NCBI RefSeq assembly: GCF_018709685.1
Contig: NZ_JABDHQ010000005.1
Coordinates: 62,001-126,000 of the forward strand
Direction: 5' to 3'
Length of the DNA stretch: 64,000 nucleotides
From: Akkermansia muciniphila
Lineage (GTDB): Bacteria; Verrucomicrobiota; Verrucomicrobiia; Verrucomicrobiales; Akkermansiaceae
Below, one piece after another: positions 26,701 to 35,539 of the stretch (position 1 is the stretch's first letter; each line of letters opens with the position of its first letter). The position numbers and the translations under genes are program-made. Below the pieces are notes generated by a model. The model had not been told where the DNA came from, did not search any database, and worked only from the letters and a program-made list of their open reading frames with translations.

Positions 26701-26889
26701 AATTCGGATTTCAAGCTCAGGCTCCGCGGCCTGCCGGGGCTGATCACCTCCCCCGTCTTCCTGCTGGCCGGGGGATTGTTCCAGGTGCGCGGCAAAGGAC
26801 CATTGAGCAATGTTTCCTGGAGCTTTGCGCCGTTCTCCGGCGGGAAGGCCCCTGTTCCTCCTGCCGCCGCTCCGGCGCGGAGAAGGTAG
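23710..26889 (+). CDS. AsmA-like/TamB-superfamily membrane-anchored protein
   Basis: 1059 residues. One N-terminal transmembrane anchor lies at about residues 14-36 (VPTVIILLCAMVLGCICYVAIW). A long beta-rich periplasmic body follows, with repeated short beta strands and DITLPV- and SLSDDPKGG-like segments, and ends in an AsmA-type C-terminal region (about 850-1040, IPLFGFLGEALSNYIPGLGH). This architecture matches AsmA/YhdP/TamB bridge proteins that move phospholipids between inner and outer membranes. The C-terminus is a Pro/Ala-rich basic tail. It is a single gene and converges on the autotransporter. Confidence 0.8.
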   Translation: MAQRTFMRWIKGLVPTVIILLCAMVLGCICYVAIWGAPSFVVQRVEQALLEKGIPVHIETLKISLWPRAVVTLKEVSLLDPEAPPEARRPVALLHEADVALNWKELIDGNVSPERLNVKGLDITLPVDAEKPERVFSTKGLNAELDLGRPGMVDIVKADAVVQGIRVTAQGAFSIGQGDSGDFTLTAGDMAAVREQLNQVLKYLDRVKWPEESPPALAVSLSDDPKGGMRVGMDLQAPSLRYGKIRVMDFQFSGDYADSVIMAKRFTMRDAETAGFVNLSLQADLKKRSLIWDVRSTAPLVSWAVAIVDEALVPREMKFLSEPHVQISGRAVFTENWEGVEHVNMMGSGSMGAFSVLGEKFQRASCDFSYEDGNFYVTDLDIRHPGGSFSGKVMGVNGEIKVDVHSTLPMHAMLDMARSIAPEDVKLPPTLEIKGDPELKVYGTVGMGSDWKGPLRVDRLQVEAAVTDISYQGVEFASASARGELIGRSINVTGLDLAREDGHVKLEGSYLGTDLVFTLESDLKPELLVALGGNLVPVPEKLKLPEKAVLRVHGRLDIPEGKPVEPTLVRARISAENLAWNKIPVKTANVEVEYRPNQLFVQNCRIEMEKGVFELFANGFLDGQMFVMGQSTVPLDTIDHLLGMEDDDFFMSRFVFRKDSGLELSFQGTLGLYNLEKAYDIQATASATNTRYKGVDLKSARADAHLVTDQLVLTNVTTVVSNGAYLSSAGLSGGPSECTLKAKSIDFRFVQDTVEVLGMEGQAYPGYTMRMFSDSAVEVLKEFVFTRPVTLSGGGMFPMGDDMKLMKGRIRFDASAGRVRYPLLGTTLDLGRATGEILISPEWVVVDKLKGTIWDGSFTGRVLAQIDKGDALNGSFVLQDMNLTSIGRSYGEKMEKATVHGAIEFSSQGGNMNSIQAKGEAALVHGDLVEIPLFGFLGEALSNYIPGLGHLINYKITRADCDFSIEKGYIRTSNFVAKGSNMSLEGGGWIRLADLQVNSDFKLRLRGLPGLITSPVFLLAGGLFQVRGKGPLSNVSWSFAPFSGGKAPVPPAAAPARRR

Positions 26890-27112
26890 GAGAGTGGAGA
26901 GTGGAAATAGTTGACGGAATGGACAGGATGAACTTCATGGACTCAATTTCCCCCTTCTATTCCGTCCATGGAGTCTGCTTGGTCCATTCCGTCCTCCTTC
27001 TCCGGGAAAGACCCCTTCATCAACGCAACAGGGCCGTTCCGGTTCTTGTCCGGAACGGCCCTGGAGGGATGGAGAGTGGTGCCTCTCCACTCTCAAACCT
27101 CAACTCTCCTTA
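26886..27112. repeat. Nested inverted repeats between convergent genes
   Basis: Outer arms GAGAGTGGAGAG (about 26890) and CTCTCCACTCTC (about 27073-27084), a middle pair GACGGAATGGAC/GTCCATTCCGTC (12 bp, about 26912-26923 and 26982-26993), and a 13-bp hairpin at 27030-27062 occupy nearly all of the 220 bp between the AsmA-like gene and the autotransporter. No T tract follows the 13-bp hairpin. It may be a composite terminator or a small repeat element. Confidence 0.5.
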
Positions 27113-30100
27113 GAAGTCATAGCGGTAGCCCACGCTTCCGTTCACCGAGTTGGCTCCATCCCGGAAGTCCGCGTTGCCGTTGACAAACACCGTTCCCTGT
27201 GTTCCCACAGGCACACTGAGTCCCGCTCCGATTTGAAGCGCGGTCGTTCCTACCTTGGCACCCCTCACCGTCTGCGTGTAGCCGGGGTTGGCCAGGAAGC
27301 CCACCCCGGTCTCGCCGCGGCGGTCTCCCATGTCCTGGGCTACGTTGGCTCGGAATTCCACCAGTGCCTCGCGTCCGAAGAGGTTGCTGCCCGCCAGCCC
27401 CATCCAGCGGCCGCCAAGCGCCACCGTTCCCGTCGTCCATTCCTGCTTGCCTACATTCAGCCCCGCGTTTCCGGCTCCCGTTTCCGTGTATCCGTCCATA
27501 CGGGTGGTTACCACCGAGACGTTGGCCAGCGGTTGCAGGATGCTGCTCTTGTCTTCATTGAGGTAGATGTCGTAGGTGAGTTCGTACATCGCTCCAAAGC
27601 CCCACCCGTTGGTGTTGCCCTGCGTGCTGTAGCTGCCTTCTCCGTAGTTGACCGTCCGGTTGAGCTTGGCGTCGTTCCACCCGCCCGTCAGGATGAGCGT
27701 GTGGGCCCATCTCTTGCTCTGGTAGCGCCCGAAGAGGTTGGCGTAGTAGCTGTCCAGGTGGCCGTCGGCCGTGTCCGCCGCACTGGCCGTCAGGTCCCCA
27801 TAGTTGGCCGTGAAGGCCGCCCCCATGGTGAAGTGGTCGCTGAGGTCCACGTCCATGCCGACGGTTCCGCCCCAGGTGGTGAGCTGGTAGCCGCTTTCAT
27901 CCCCCTTGGTGTCCAGCTTGCTGTAAGAGCCTGTTCCTTCCATCCACATGTGGAAGTAGGGGAGGTCTTCGTTGATGTAGGCAGGGTTGACGCCCATCAG
28001 CGTAGTGCGGTTCCTGATCCAGCCCATCTGGTCGCGCAGGGCGTCTTTCTGCGCCGTTCCCAACGCGTTGACCGTGCTGCCTGCGGCGGCGGCCAGCTTG
28101 CGGGTGGCGGAATTCATGTCTCCGTTTTCCATATCCCTTGCAATGGAGTCGGAAACCAGGTAGAGATTGGAGGTCTGGTCTTCCGCAATGAGCCACTTGC
28201 TTGCATCCAGCAGCACTCCCCCGGAGGTGGAGTTATGGGTGGTGGAGGCGTCCAGGTAGGGATTCTCCGTACGTTCGTCTCCCCGCAGGAAGATATTGCT
28301 TCCCTCCGCTTCCAGGCGCAGGTTGTAAAGCAGGGAGAGGAATCCGGCGGTGAGTTTGTAGCCGCTTCCCAGCGTAGCCGTGGTGCCGTCCGCCCCTTCC
28401 AGCAGAACAAGGTCCAGCCTGCGGTCATTTGCGCTGAAGGAGGTGGAGGTATTGTAGAGGTTGACGGCGGCATCTCCCACGCTGACAGTTCCGGTGGAGG
28501 ATACGGCGGTACCCAGGCCGGAGGTGGAGCCCGCATTCATGTAGATGTTCAGCGTGGAGCCATTGCCCATGCTGAAGTCCCCGCTGGTTTTCAGATGGGG
28601 CATTCCCGTGTCGGAAACCAGGTTCAGGGAGGCTCCGGCGCCTGTATCCACCTGTCCGTAGGTCAGGTCGTCCCCCTTGAGAACCAGGGTGCCTCCGTTG
28701 ATGGAAAGGTTGATGTCCGCGGAGCCGGGGCCAGTGAAGGTTTGCGTGCCGGTTCCGTTTTTACGGATGGTGCCCGCGCCCTGGAAGTCTCCGGAGAAGA
28801 GCGCCGTGGCATTGTTCAGCTCAAGCGTTCCTCCGTTGAGGTTTACGGTGCCGTCTCCCGCCAGGCCGCCCAGGCTGAGCGTGCCGTCCACCGTGGTGGA
28901 GGCTCCGTCCCGGAGGGCCAGCGTGGTGTCATTGCTGATGGAGCCGCCCGCCGCCAGGGAGAAGACGCTGCCATTGCCGCTGATGGTGAACGTTCCGTTC
29001 CCTGTGACAGCTGCGGCAAGCGCCGTGGAAGAAAGAACGGTCAGTTCAGAGCCTTTCCCCAGGCCAATGGAGGAACCCGCGCCCGTGGCCAGGCTGTTGG
29101 CCGCGGCCGCGGCGTTTTCTCCGAGGGACAGCAAGCCGTTCACGTCAAGCGCCTCCATGGCGCTGCCTTTCCCGGTCAGGTTCAAGACGGCGTCCTGCGC
29201 CACCGCGGCATGCGCCGTCGTCAGCTTTCCGCCGATGCTCAGGGCGCCTTCCGCCACATCCAGATAACTTGTCCGGACGTTTCCGCCAATGTTCATGGCA
29301 TACCCGGCGCCTTCCTTGCGGATGGCGGCGTCTCCTTCAATGGAGCCCTGGTAGGTGGAATCCGTGATGTCTCCGGTGTTGGTCAGGACGACGGTCAGGC
29401 TGGTATTGGTCCCCGTGTTGATCATGGCGGTGGAGAGCGCTCCTTCCAGATTGTTCAGGTGAAGCTCCTGCGTTCCGGTCATGTCTATATTGATGACCCC
29501 GTTGTTGTGGATGCCTGCCAGAGCTTCCACAATGTCCTTGTTTCCGTCTTGAAGGGTGAGGGGGACGTCCCCCGCGTTCTGCACCAGCCAGCCGGCGGCG
29601 GGAGCTCCGTCCCGTGGTGACAGCACCAGGGAACCTCCCCTGGACGTGACGCCGGAGCCGAAGATGGAGTCAAAAATATGGTAGGGCGTGTCAAAGTCCA
29701 CCGTGGTTCCTTCTTCCAGATTAAGCGTGCCGTTGGTGATGCGGATGGAGGCGTCGTTCAGGTCCGCCAGAAGGGCCGCTACCGCGTCGTCTGTCAGTTG
29801 GAGCAGCAGGTCTCCGGAAAGGGTGACGGTGCCGTCCGCGGCGGTGGAGAAGGAGAATATCTCTCCGCTGCCGCCTCCCACCATGCCTGAAGAGATGCCC
29901 AGCGTGCTGCCGGACAGGGAAATGTTCCCGCCCCCGATGTCCGTGACATGCGTGGCCTGGTCACCCGTGCGGCTGGCCGCCCCCTGGAAGGATTTAAGGT
30001 TGCTGCCGGACATGCCGCCCATGGAAACGGCGGTGGGTTCCCGGCCGGGAGTGTCTTGCCGGATGGAGACGTTTCCCCGGGCGTTCTGCGCTCCCGCCAG

Positions 30101-33100
30101 GGAGCCGTAACCCAGGAAGATGTCTCCGGCCAGGGCCGCTCCGTTCATATTCAGGAGGCCGCCGTTAACGGTGGTGTCTCCGGTGTAATTGCTTCCTGCG
30201 CCGATGGAGAGTGTTCCGTCCCCTTCCTTGACCAGGGAGCCTTCCCCTCCCACATTTCCGTTGAAGGTGATGTCCGTTCCGTTGGTGTCAATGGTATTGG
30301 CGGTCCCCGATTTCAGGGTAACGGTGTTGGAGGCCACGTTCTGCTCCCATTGCTCCGTGGCCCGGATGGTGGCGTTGTTCAGTTCCAGAACCGTGTTGGC
30401 GTTGAGATTCAAGCCTCCGGCCCCCAGCTCCGCGACGGTATCCTTGTTGCCATCTCCCGTGCCGCCGCCCAGAATGAGCGTTCCGGCCTGGGTGCTTTTG
30501 ATTCCGCGGGCCGCTATGCCGGCGCCGGAGAGCTGGAGCTTCTGGCCCGCGCCGCCGTTGGTGCGGAACGTCAGCACATGGTCTCCGCCGATGATGTCCC
30601 CGGAGATGATGGAAGTGCCCGGGCTGTAAACAATGACGCTGGCGTCAGCGGACAGGGTAACGTTGCCCGTCATGGTAACGCCGTCCATGCGCAGTGCTCC
30701 GTTTCTGTCATTTCCCGTCCCGGTGCCTGTCCCGGCAATTGTAAAATCCTGTGCCCAGGTTCCGCCGGCCATGTAAAGATGGGAGCCGGCTTCTACCGTG
30801 ATGTCCAGATTCGCATTCAGGTTGTTTCCATTGCCGCCTTTGAACCGCTTGTTGCCTCGCAGGACCAGTTCTCCTTCAAATCCGGAGAAGATGGCTTTAT
30901 TGATGGCGGCTTCATCCGTTCCGGTATTGTTCAGGATGAGGGTGCCGTTTCCCGTTACGGCATTGGAGAAGAGGGTCTGCTCCTTATCGGTGACATTGGC
31001 GGCGATGGAATAGAGCAGGGTTCCGTTTTCCTGCACCTCAATTCCTCCGGTTCCCAGGCCCGTTCTGGTTCCATAGTTAAAGGACAGCGTGCCCCCCGTG
31101 ATTTGCGTGCCTCCCGTGTAGGTATTGGCTGCGTTTCCAATGACGAGCGTGCCGTCTCCGGCCTTGACTAGTTTTCCGGCGGAGCCGTCTGCCGTGTCTG
31201 ACAGGATTCCCGCCAGGGTGGCCGTGCCGTCTCCGGCTACGGTGAAGAGCCCGTCGCCCGTCATGGAGATGTTATTGGCAAGGGTGACGGAATGATTCAG
31301 GATGAGCCCGGTGCCCGCGGCCATGGTGATGCCTCCCGTGCCCAGGGCCTGGGCGTTGTTGAGCGCAATGCTGCCTTTAAGGAGCTCCGTTCCTCCGGTA
31401 TAGGAGTTGGCCGTGTTGATTGTCAGGGTGCCGTCTGCATTCATCGTCAGCTTTCCGCTGCCCGTGAGGGAGCCGCTGCCGCCAAAAACATAGCCGTCCG
31501 CCGTGACCGTCATGGAACCGGGGCTGACATTGCCGGAAATGGTAACATCGCGTTTGTCCGCCGCGGCGGTCCCGTCAAAGGTGACATGGTCCCCCGTGTA
31601 AAATTTGTTGTCATCGCTCCCGGAGATGTTCCAAGGGGAATTGGCCCCGGTTTCTCCCCCGGTGGTCCAGATGCCTTCTCCGGCGCCGTTCCAGGCCAGA
31701 TGGCCGTTTTCCCCCTTGTTCGTGATGTTCAGGACAAGGGATTTGCCGTCACCGGACACGGCGATGCTGCCGGAAGCCCCCCGGTTAAGACCGAGGAAAT
31801 GAAGTTCTCCGTTATTAATGAAGCTTCCTGTAGCGGTGGTGAACAAGGTGTATTCATTCTCCGTGGAGGTGGAAAGGTCAATGTTGAAGGACAGGCCGCC
31901 CACTTCAACGGCAGCCGTTCCCGTGTAGGCAAGCTGGTCGTGCTCCGCTCCGTTGATGTCCATGTAGACATTCACCCCTGTGCTGAAAGCCAGGGAGGAG
32001 ACGCTGACATTGGAGATCGTGCCCGTGCCCCCCAGATTCAGGGAACCTCCCGTAACGCTGACGTTTCCGGCTGTATAGTCTCCCGCGGCATTGCCAAGCT
32101 GCAATATTCCCTCTGAGGAAGTGATGCTGCCGTTGTTGACTCCCGCAAAGACGAAGGCGCCCGCTCCGGACTTGACCAGGCCGACGTTGGCGCCAATGGT
32201 TCCCGTAAAGGTATTGAGGTCTGCCTTTTGCTTCAGGTTCAGCGTGGTTGTGGTGTTTCCGTCTCCGTTAACCGTTCCGGTGAGGGACCCCTGGCCGTTC
32301 AGGCCGGCAATGGTGGCGGTATTCTCCGCGTTATTGATGGACAGGGTGCTGTTGGCAAGGAGCAGGTTGACGGTGGCATTCTTCAGGGCATCCTGATGAC
32401 GGAGAACGACGGCGCGTCCTACGGCTGTTTTGTCCGCCGCAGATGTAGCGGACCCCAGGTTAAGGGTTCCGGTGAAATTTTCCCCGGAAGCGGCAAGGTT
32501 CAGGATGCGATCGGTATTGTTGCCGATGTCGCCGGTGGCCTGTACAAGAAATTGCAGCGTTCCTTCACCGGAGAGCCCCTGGGTTTCAACGAAAATAGGG
32601 CGGTTCCATCCGGATATCCAATCGGTGACGTCTTCGGAGGAGTTCCCTATCCGGACGCCCCCGCTGATCAGGTAAGGCTTGCTGTCGCTATTGTTTGCAT
32701 TGGAGAACTGGATGGTGGAACCGTGTGCGAGGGTAATCAGCTTGTTGAACCGGAAAGCGGCATTTCCTCCTCCATTCAGATTCAGGATACCTCCGTTTTC
32801 TATGCTGACGGCAAAGTTGAAATTCAGCGTGGCGCTTGACGTCTGATTCAGCTGAACGGTCCCTTTTACGATATGGAGCAGCCCTGTAAAGTCGTCGCTC
32901 AGGCTGGAGCTGTTGCCGATAACCATGTTATTGGCGCCGGTTTTTCTCAATTCCCCGCTTCCGCTGATTTTTGACCCAGTGTAATTGACGGCTGCATTGG
33001 TTGCATCAAAATTCAGGCACCCTGCGTTGATGGTGAGGTTTTTATTGAAATCACCCGCATTGAAGGCAAGCGTGAGGGTTCCCTCGCCGTCTTTGACATA

Positions 33101-33703
33101 GGCATACTTGGTGCGCGCAAAAGCTGACCATGTGACGTCATTTCCGTTGGTGTCAATGCGTATGGTATCCTTGCCGGAGGCCGCGCTGTTCATATTGCTG
33201 GAGATGTCCGTGGTGACGCCCTCCCCGTATTTGACGGTTCCTCCACCCCAGCTGATTTTTCCTGTTCCCAGTACGCCGTCTGCGCCCAGTTCCAGAACGC
33301 CTCCGTTCAGGTTGATGGTGCCGGAGAAGCCGGGATTGAGCGTTTCAAGCCTCAGCGTGGAAGTTCCGGATTTGGTGAGGGGGCCGTTCCCAGCCAGGGC
33401 TCCGTCCCCTTTCAGCGTGTAATTGGTGGTGTCCGAATTGAAGGTGAGCCCTGCCGGCGTCACTGTCCCGGAAAGGAGCACCTCCACCAGGTCCTGCCCG
33501 TCAATAGTTCCAAAAATGACGGTATCCGCATCCGTGTAAACCGCATTGTTCGCCCATGGTGAATCGTCCGGCGTTCCGTTCAGGGTCCATACATTATTGC
33601 CGGCTGTTCCTGCCCAGGCCAGCTCGGCTGCCGTGGCGGAAGGGGGGAGAGAAAGGCTGGCGAGGAGAGCCGCCAAGAGTGTCATAGGCAAATGCAGTTT
33701 CAT
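27110..33703 (-). CDS. Giant AIDA/PATR-type autotransporter adhesin
   Basis: 2197 residues. A Sec signal peptide (MKLHLPMTLLAALLASLSLP..ATA) is followed by a roughly 1890-residue passenger of beta-helix repeats. These contain many passenger-associated repeats of the form GTLTLNGxNTYTGGT (for example SYTGGTELLKGSIAL and NTYTGGTQITGGTLSF) and Gly/Asn/Thr-rich rungs. The last about 275 residues are an autotransporter beta-barrel beginning near YFHMWMEGTGSYSKLD and ending in GYRYDF with the terminal Phe expected for BAM insertion. It should be displayed on or released from the cell surface, perhaps in adhesion or glycan contact. It is a single gene with a long AT-rich upstream region that contains an inverted repeat pair. 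No protease triad is recognised. Confidence 0.93.
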   Translation of the reverse strand: MKLHLPMTLLAALLASLSLPPSATAAELAWAGTAGNNVWTLNGTPDDSPWANNAVYTDADTVIFGTIDGQDLVEVLLSGTVTPAGLTFNSDTTNYTLKGDGALAGNGPLTKSGTSTLRLETLNPGFSGTINLNGGVLELGADGVLGTGKISWGGGTVKYGEGVTTDISSNMNSAASGKDTIRIDTNGNDVTWSAFARTKYAYVKDGEGTLTLAFNAGDFNKNLTINAGCLNFDATNAAVNYTGSKISGSGELRKTGANNMVIGNSSSLSDDFTGLLHIVKGTVQLNQTSSATLNFNFAVSIENGGILNLNGGGNAAFRFNKLITLAHGSTIQFSNANNSDSKPYLISGGVRIGNSSEDVTDWISGWNRPIFVETQGLSGEGTLQFLVQATGDIGNNTDRILNLAASGENFTGTLNLGSATSAADKTAVGRAVVLRHQDALKNATVNLLLANSTLSINNAENTATIAGLNGQGSLTGTVNGDGNTTTTLNLKQKADLNTFTGTIGANVGLVKSGAGAFVFAGVNNGSITSSEGILQLGNAAGDYTAGNVSVTGGSLNLGGTGTISNVSVSSLAFSTGVNVYMDINGAEHDQLAYTGTAAVEVGGLSFNIDLSTSTENEYTLFTTATGSFINNGELHFLGLNRGASGSIAVSGDGKSLVLNITNKGENGHLAWNGAGEGIWTTGGETGANSPWNISGSDDNKFYTGDHVTFDGTAAADKRDVTISGNVSPGSMTVTADGYVFGGSGSLTGSGKLTMNADGTLTINTANSYTGGTELLKGSIALNNAQALGTGGITMAAGTGLILNHSVTLANNISMTGDGLFTVAGDGTATLAGILSDTADGSAGKLVKAGDGTLVIGNAANTYTGGTQITGGTLSFNYGTRTGLGTGGIEVQENGTLLYSIAANVTDKEQTLFSNAVTGNGTLILNNTGTDEAAINKAIFSGFEGELVLRGNKRFKGGNGNNLNANLDITVEAGSHLYMAGGTWAQDFTIAGTGTGTGNDRNGALRMDGVTMTGNVTLSADASVIVYSPGTSIISGDIIGGDHVLTFRTNGGAGQKLQLSGAGIAARGIKSTQAGTLILGGGTGDGNKDTVAELGAGGLNLNANTVLELNNATIRATEQWEQNVASNTVTLKSGTANTIDTNGTDITFNGNVGGEGSLVKEGDGTLSIGAGSNYTGDTTVNGGLLNMNGAALAGDIFLGYGSLAGAQNARGNVSIRQDTPGREPTAVSMGGMSGSNLKSFQGAASRTGDQATHVTDIGGGNISLSGSTLGISSGMVGGGSGEIFSFSTAADGTVTLSGDLLLQLTDDAVAALLADLNDASIRITNGTLNLEEGTTVDFDTPYHIFDSIFGSGVTSRGGSLVLSPRDGAPAAGWLVQNAGDVPLTLQDGNKDIVEALAGIHNNGVINIDMTGTQELHLNNLEGALSTAMINTGTNTSLTVVLTNTGDITDSTYQGSIEGDAAIRKEGAGYAMNIGGNVRTSYLDVAEGALSIGGKLTTAHAAVAQDAVLNLTGKGSAMEALDVNGLLSLGENAAAAANSLATGAGSSIGLGKGSELTVLSSTALAAAVTGNGTFTISGNGSVFSLAAGGSISNDTTLALRDGASTTVDGTLSLGGLAGDGTVNLNGGTLELNNATALFSGDFQGAGTIRKNGTGTQTFTGPGSADINLSINGGTLVLKGDDLTYGQVDTGAGASLNLVSDTGMPHLKTSGDFSMGNGSTLNIYMNAGSTSGLGTAVSSTGTVSVGDAAVNLYNTSTSFSANDRRLDLVLLEGADGTTATLGSGYKLTAGFLSLLYNLRLEAEGSNIFLRGDERTENPYLDASTTHNSTSGGVLLDASKWLIAEDQTSNLYLVSDSIARDMENGDMNSATRKLAAAAGSTVNALGTAQKDALRDQMGWIRNRTTLMGVNPAYINEDLPYFHMWMEGTGSYSKLDTKGDESGYQLTTWGGTVGMDVDLSDHFTMGAAFTANYGDLTASAADTADGHLDSYYANLFGRYQSKRWAHTLILTGGWNDAKLNRTVNYGEGSYSTQGNTNGWGFGAMYELTYDIYLNEDKSSILQPLANVSVVTTRMDGYTETGAGNAGLNVGKQEWTTGTVALGGRWMGLAGSNLFGREALVEFRANVAQDMGDRRGETGVGFLANPGYTQTVRGAKVGTTALQIGAGLSVPVGTQGTVFVNGNADFRDGANSVNGSVGYRYDF

Positions 33704-33780
33704 GACAAAGAGTGTTGAGGTATTTATATATTGTTGATTATAAACGTGTAAGACTAATTCTGGTCTTTTGTTCTAATTAA

Positions 33781-33807
33781 CCTATAGAATTGGCGTATTG
33801 GTGTCAA
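33781..33807 (-). promoter_or_regulatory. Possible promoter of the autotransporter gene
   Basis: On the minus strand, TTGACA (33802-33807) is followed after 15 nt by TATAGG (33781-33786), about 75 bp before the start codon. A TATAAT at about 33740 is an alternative -10 box with a poor -35. Confidence 0.35.
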
Positions 33808-33831
33808 TCTGTTTTTTCAACGGATGGCGGG

Positions 33832-34109
33832 CATCGGATTCGCAATCCGGAGACGGGCTTCATGTTTGAATAAAAAAGAGTTATGCCGGACAAACTTTTT
33901 AGCGAAGAACGGGATTGTCCCGTTTTTCCGGGGGCTGGCACAGAAGGGAGGGAGATTTTTCTTCCTCATGCCGGATAGGGGAGGGAGTCATGAGGTGCTC
34001 ATACACAAAGCATTGTTTCCTTGGATGGCCTTGACCGCTTGAAATAAAAAAATCTATTTTGTGAAAATTTTTATATCGTTAAAAATATGAACGGATTGCG
34101 AATCCGATG
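33832..34109. repeat. 18-bp perfect inverted repeats flanking about 240 bp
   Basis: CATCGGATTCGCAATCCG (33832-33849) and its exact reverse complement (34092-34109). Each copy is itself a dyad, CGGATT-NNN-AATCCG, whose 3-bp centre (CGC versus GCG) gives it direction. The enclosed segment carries an outward-facing plus-strand promoter-like sequence. Confidence 0.6.
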
Positions 34110-34592
34110 AAAATGAACAAGTTGATAATTTGTTCATTATAAATTGCTTAAAATGAGTTCTCAAGTGAAGAAACGCTTTAATAATGGCAAAAATACAGCC
34201 CGTCCTCCACGGTGTTCCTCCCTTGGGAAGGAAAGAGGCTTCTTTCACCTGTCCCGCTTGTTGCGGTTAGCTGGATGGATCTTTTCCGGCCAGGAAATTT
34301 CCTGAAAGAGGAAAGAAAATATTTTCCCGTCTCCTATTAAAAATTGTTATAAATAATAATAAATTTGAATTATTGGTAATGTTCTTTTTCTGAATTCAAG
34401 AGAAATGAAAAATCGGGAGACGAATGGCTCCGGGGTGATACGGGCGGGAAACCGTTTTCTTTCACGGAAGGTTTTTCAAACGGCAAGACGTTGAAGAAAA
34501 AATATTTAAACGGTTCAGCGGCGTCAGAGCTGTCTGCGGCCGGGGGTGTCATCCTGCCCGTTTTTCAGGAAAAGAGGAAAAGCGGACCCGCA

Positions 34593-35126
34593 TCATTGGT
34601 GTTGTTTTCCTGCGGAAAATGGAGCTCCCAGGGGAGAGTCCGGCTTCCTTCTCCCGGAAACCATGAGACGGAGGGAAACGGCAATAATCAGCAGCTCCAG
34701 TAAAAAAGACCAGTGCAGCAGGAAGTTCAGCCACCAGGGATGATGCTGCGCCGGAACGTTGGCCAGAGCGTAAAGCCGCATGGACCACGGAGCCAGGAGG
34801 GGAATATCTCCCACAATGCAGTCCAGGAGAAGGTGCAGGAATCCGCTCGTGGAAAAGACGAACATCCATGTTCCGCCCGCGCTCCGTGGCTTGATTCGGC
34901 TGACGCTCCATGCAAGGAGCATCAGCGCGAGCCAGACGGAAGGATAATGCGTCCAGTAGGAATGATGGTGGTGCTGGCGGCCGTCCAGGGTATAAAAATA
35001 AAACAGGTCCAGGTCCGGGGCAATAGCCCCCAGCAGGGCGGCGGTCATGACGGCCTTCCTTGCCGGAGGGCGGGAACGGATGGCTTTTGCCAGAAGATAG
35101 CCTGCGGGCAGATGGGCGATGAACAT
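34593..35126 (-). CDS. YdjM/DUF457-like membrane-bound metal-dependent hydrolase family protein
   Basis: 177 residues with four or five hydrophobic segments. The family pattern is present: an N-terminal HLPAGYLLAKA, then GAIAPDLDLFYFY and a His-rich HHHHSYWTHYPSVW stretch that would bind metal (residues about 33-65). A later LLLDCIVGDIPLLAPWS also fits. YdjM-like proteins are SOS-inducible in enterobacteria; the substrate is unknown. It is a single gene. About 410 bp separate it from fucA upstream, and apart from the fucA terminator I see nothing in that gap. Confidence 0.75.
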   Translation of the reverse strand: MFIAHLPAGYLLAKAIRSRPPARKAVMTAALLGAIAPDLDLFYFYTLDGRQHHHHSYWTHYPSVWLALMLLAWSVSRIKPRSAGGTWMFVFSTSGFLHLLLDCIVGDIPLLAPWSMRLYALANVPAQHHPWWLNFLLHWSFLLELLIIAVSLRLMVSGRRKPDSPLGAPFSAGKQHQ

Positions 35127-35490
35127 GGCCGTTCAATAGGGGAAAGGCGGTCACAGACGGGCAGCCTGGTGCGGATTATCTGGAAAAAGGTTTTCCCATT
35201 CAGTCAAAGAATAGCTCCCCGTCTCCGCCGCCACGGAAGAATAGACTGCTCCAACAACGCCGGGTGGAGGATTCTCCCGGAGGAGGGACAGTTTCTTAAT
35301 CCGGCTTCCTCCCGATTCCGCATGTCCGTGCAATGCTTAAGGACGTTTTTTCATCAGAGGCGTTTTTCCGGTCCCGGCATACTCCGCGCTGGCGGTAATG
35401 GTTCGGAAAATCGCGGAATGGCTGGCGGCCTGCACAAGAAGGCAAGGGAGGGAGGAAGACCAATTTTCCACAGGGGAGGGGAGAAAGTTG

Positions 35491-35528
35491 AAAAAACGGG
35501 GAGGCTGAACTTTCTCAGCCTCCCCGTT
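35491..35528 (-). terminator. Terminator of the fuc operon
   Basis: A 14-bp stem (35495-35508 with 35515-35528) with a 6-nt loop; on the minus strand it is followed by a run of T (complement of 35491-35496). It lies 11 bp past the fucA stop codon. Confidence 0.9.
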
Positions 35529-35539
35529 GGAGAGGGGGG

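Larger units (their letters stand above)
33704..34592. other. Long AT-rich intergenic region upstream of the autotransporter
   Basis: About 890 bp without a convincing gene. It contains a possible minus-strand promoter (33781-33807), a pair of 18-bp inverted repeats (33832-33849 and 34092-34109), a short hairpin followed by TTTT near 33908-33930, TTGACC with a possible TATTTT box near 34029-34058 facing the plus strand, and a 9-bp dyad AATGAACAA/TTGTTCATT near 34112-34138. Short frames inside lack support. Confidence 0.6.

Noticed and set aside
27233-29620. Long open frame (about 795 codons) antisense to the autotransporter
   Set aside because: Composition reflects the Gly/Thr/Asn-rich passenger on the other strand; no recognisable domain.
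33824-34042. Small open frame of 72 codons upstream of the autotransporter
   Set aside because: No ribosome binding site, odd composition and overlap with the inverted repeats.
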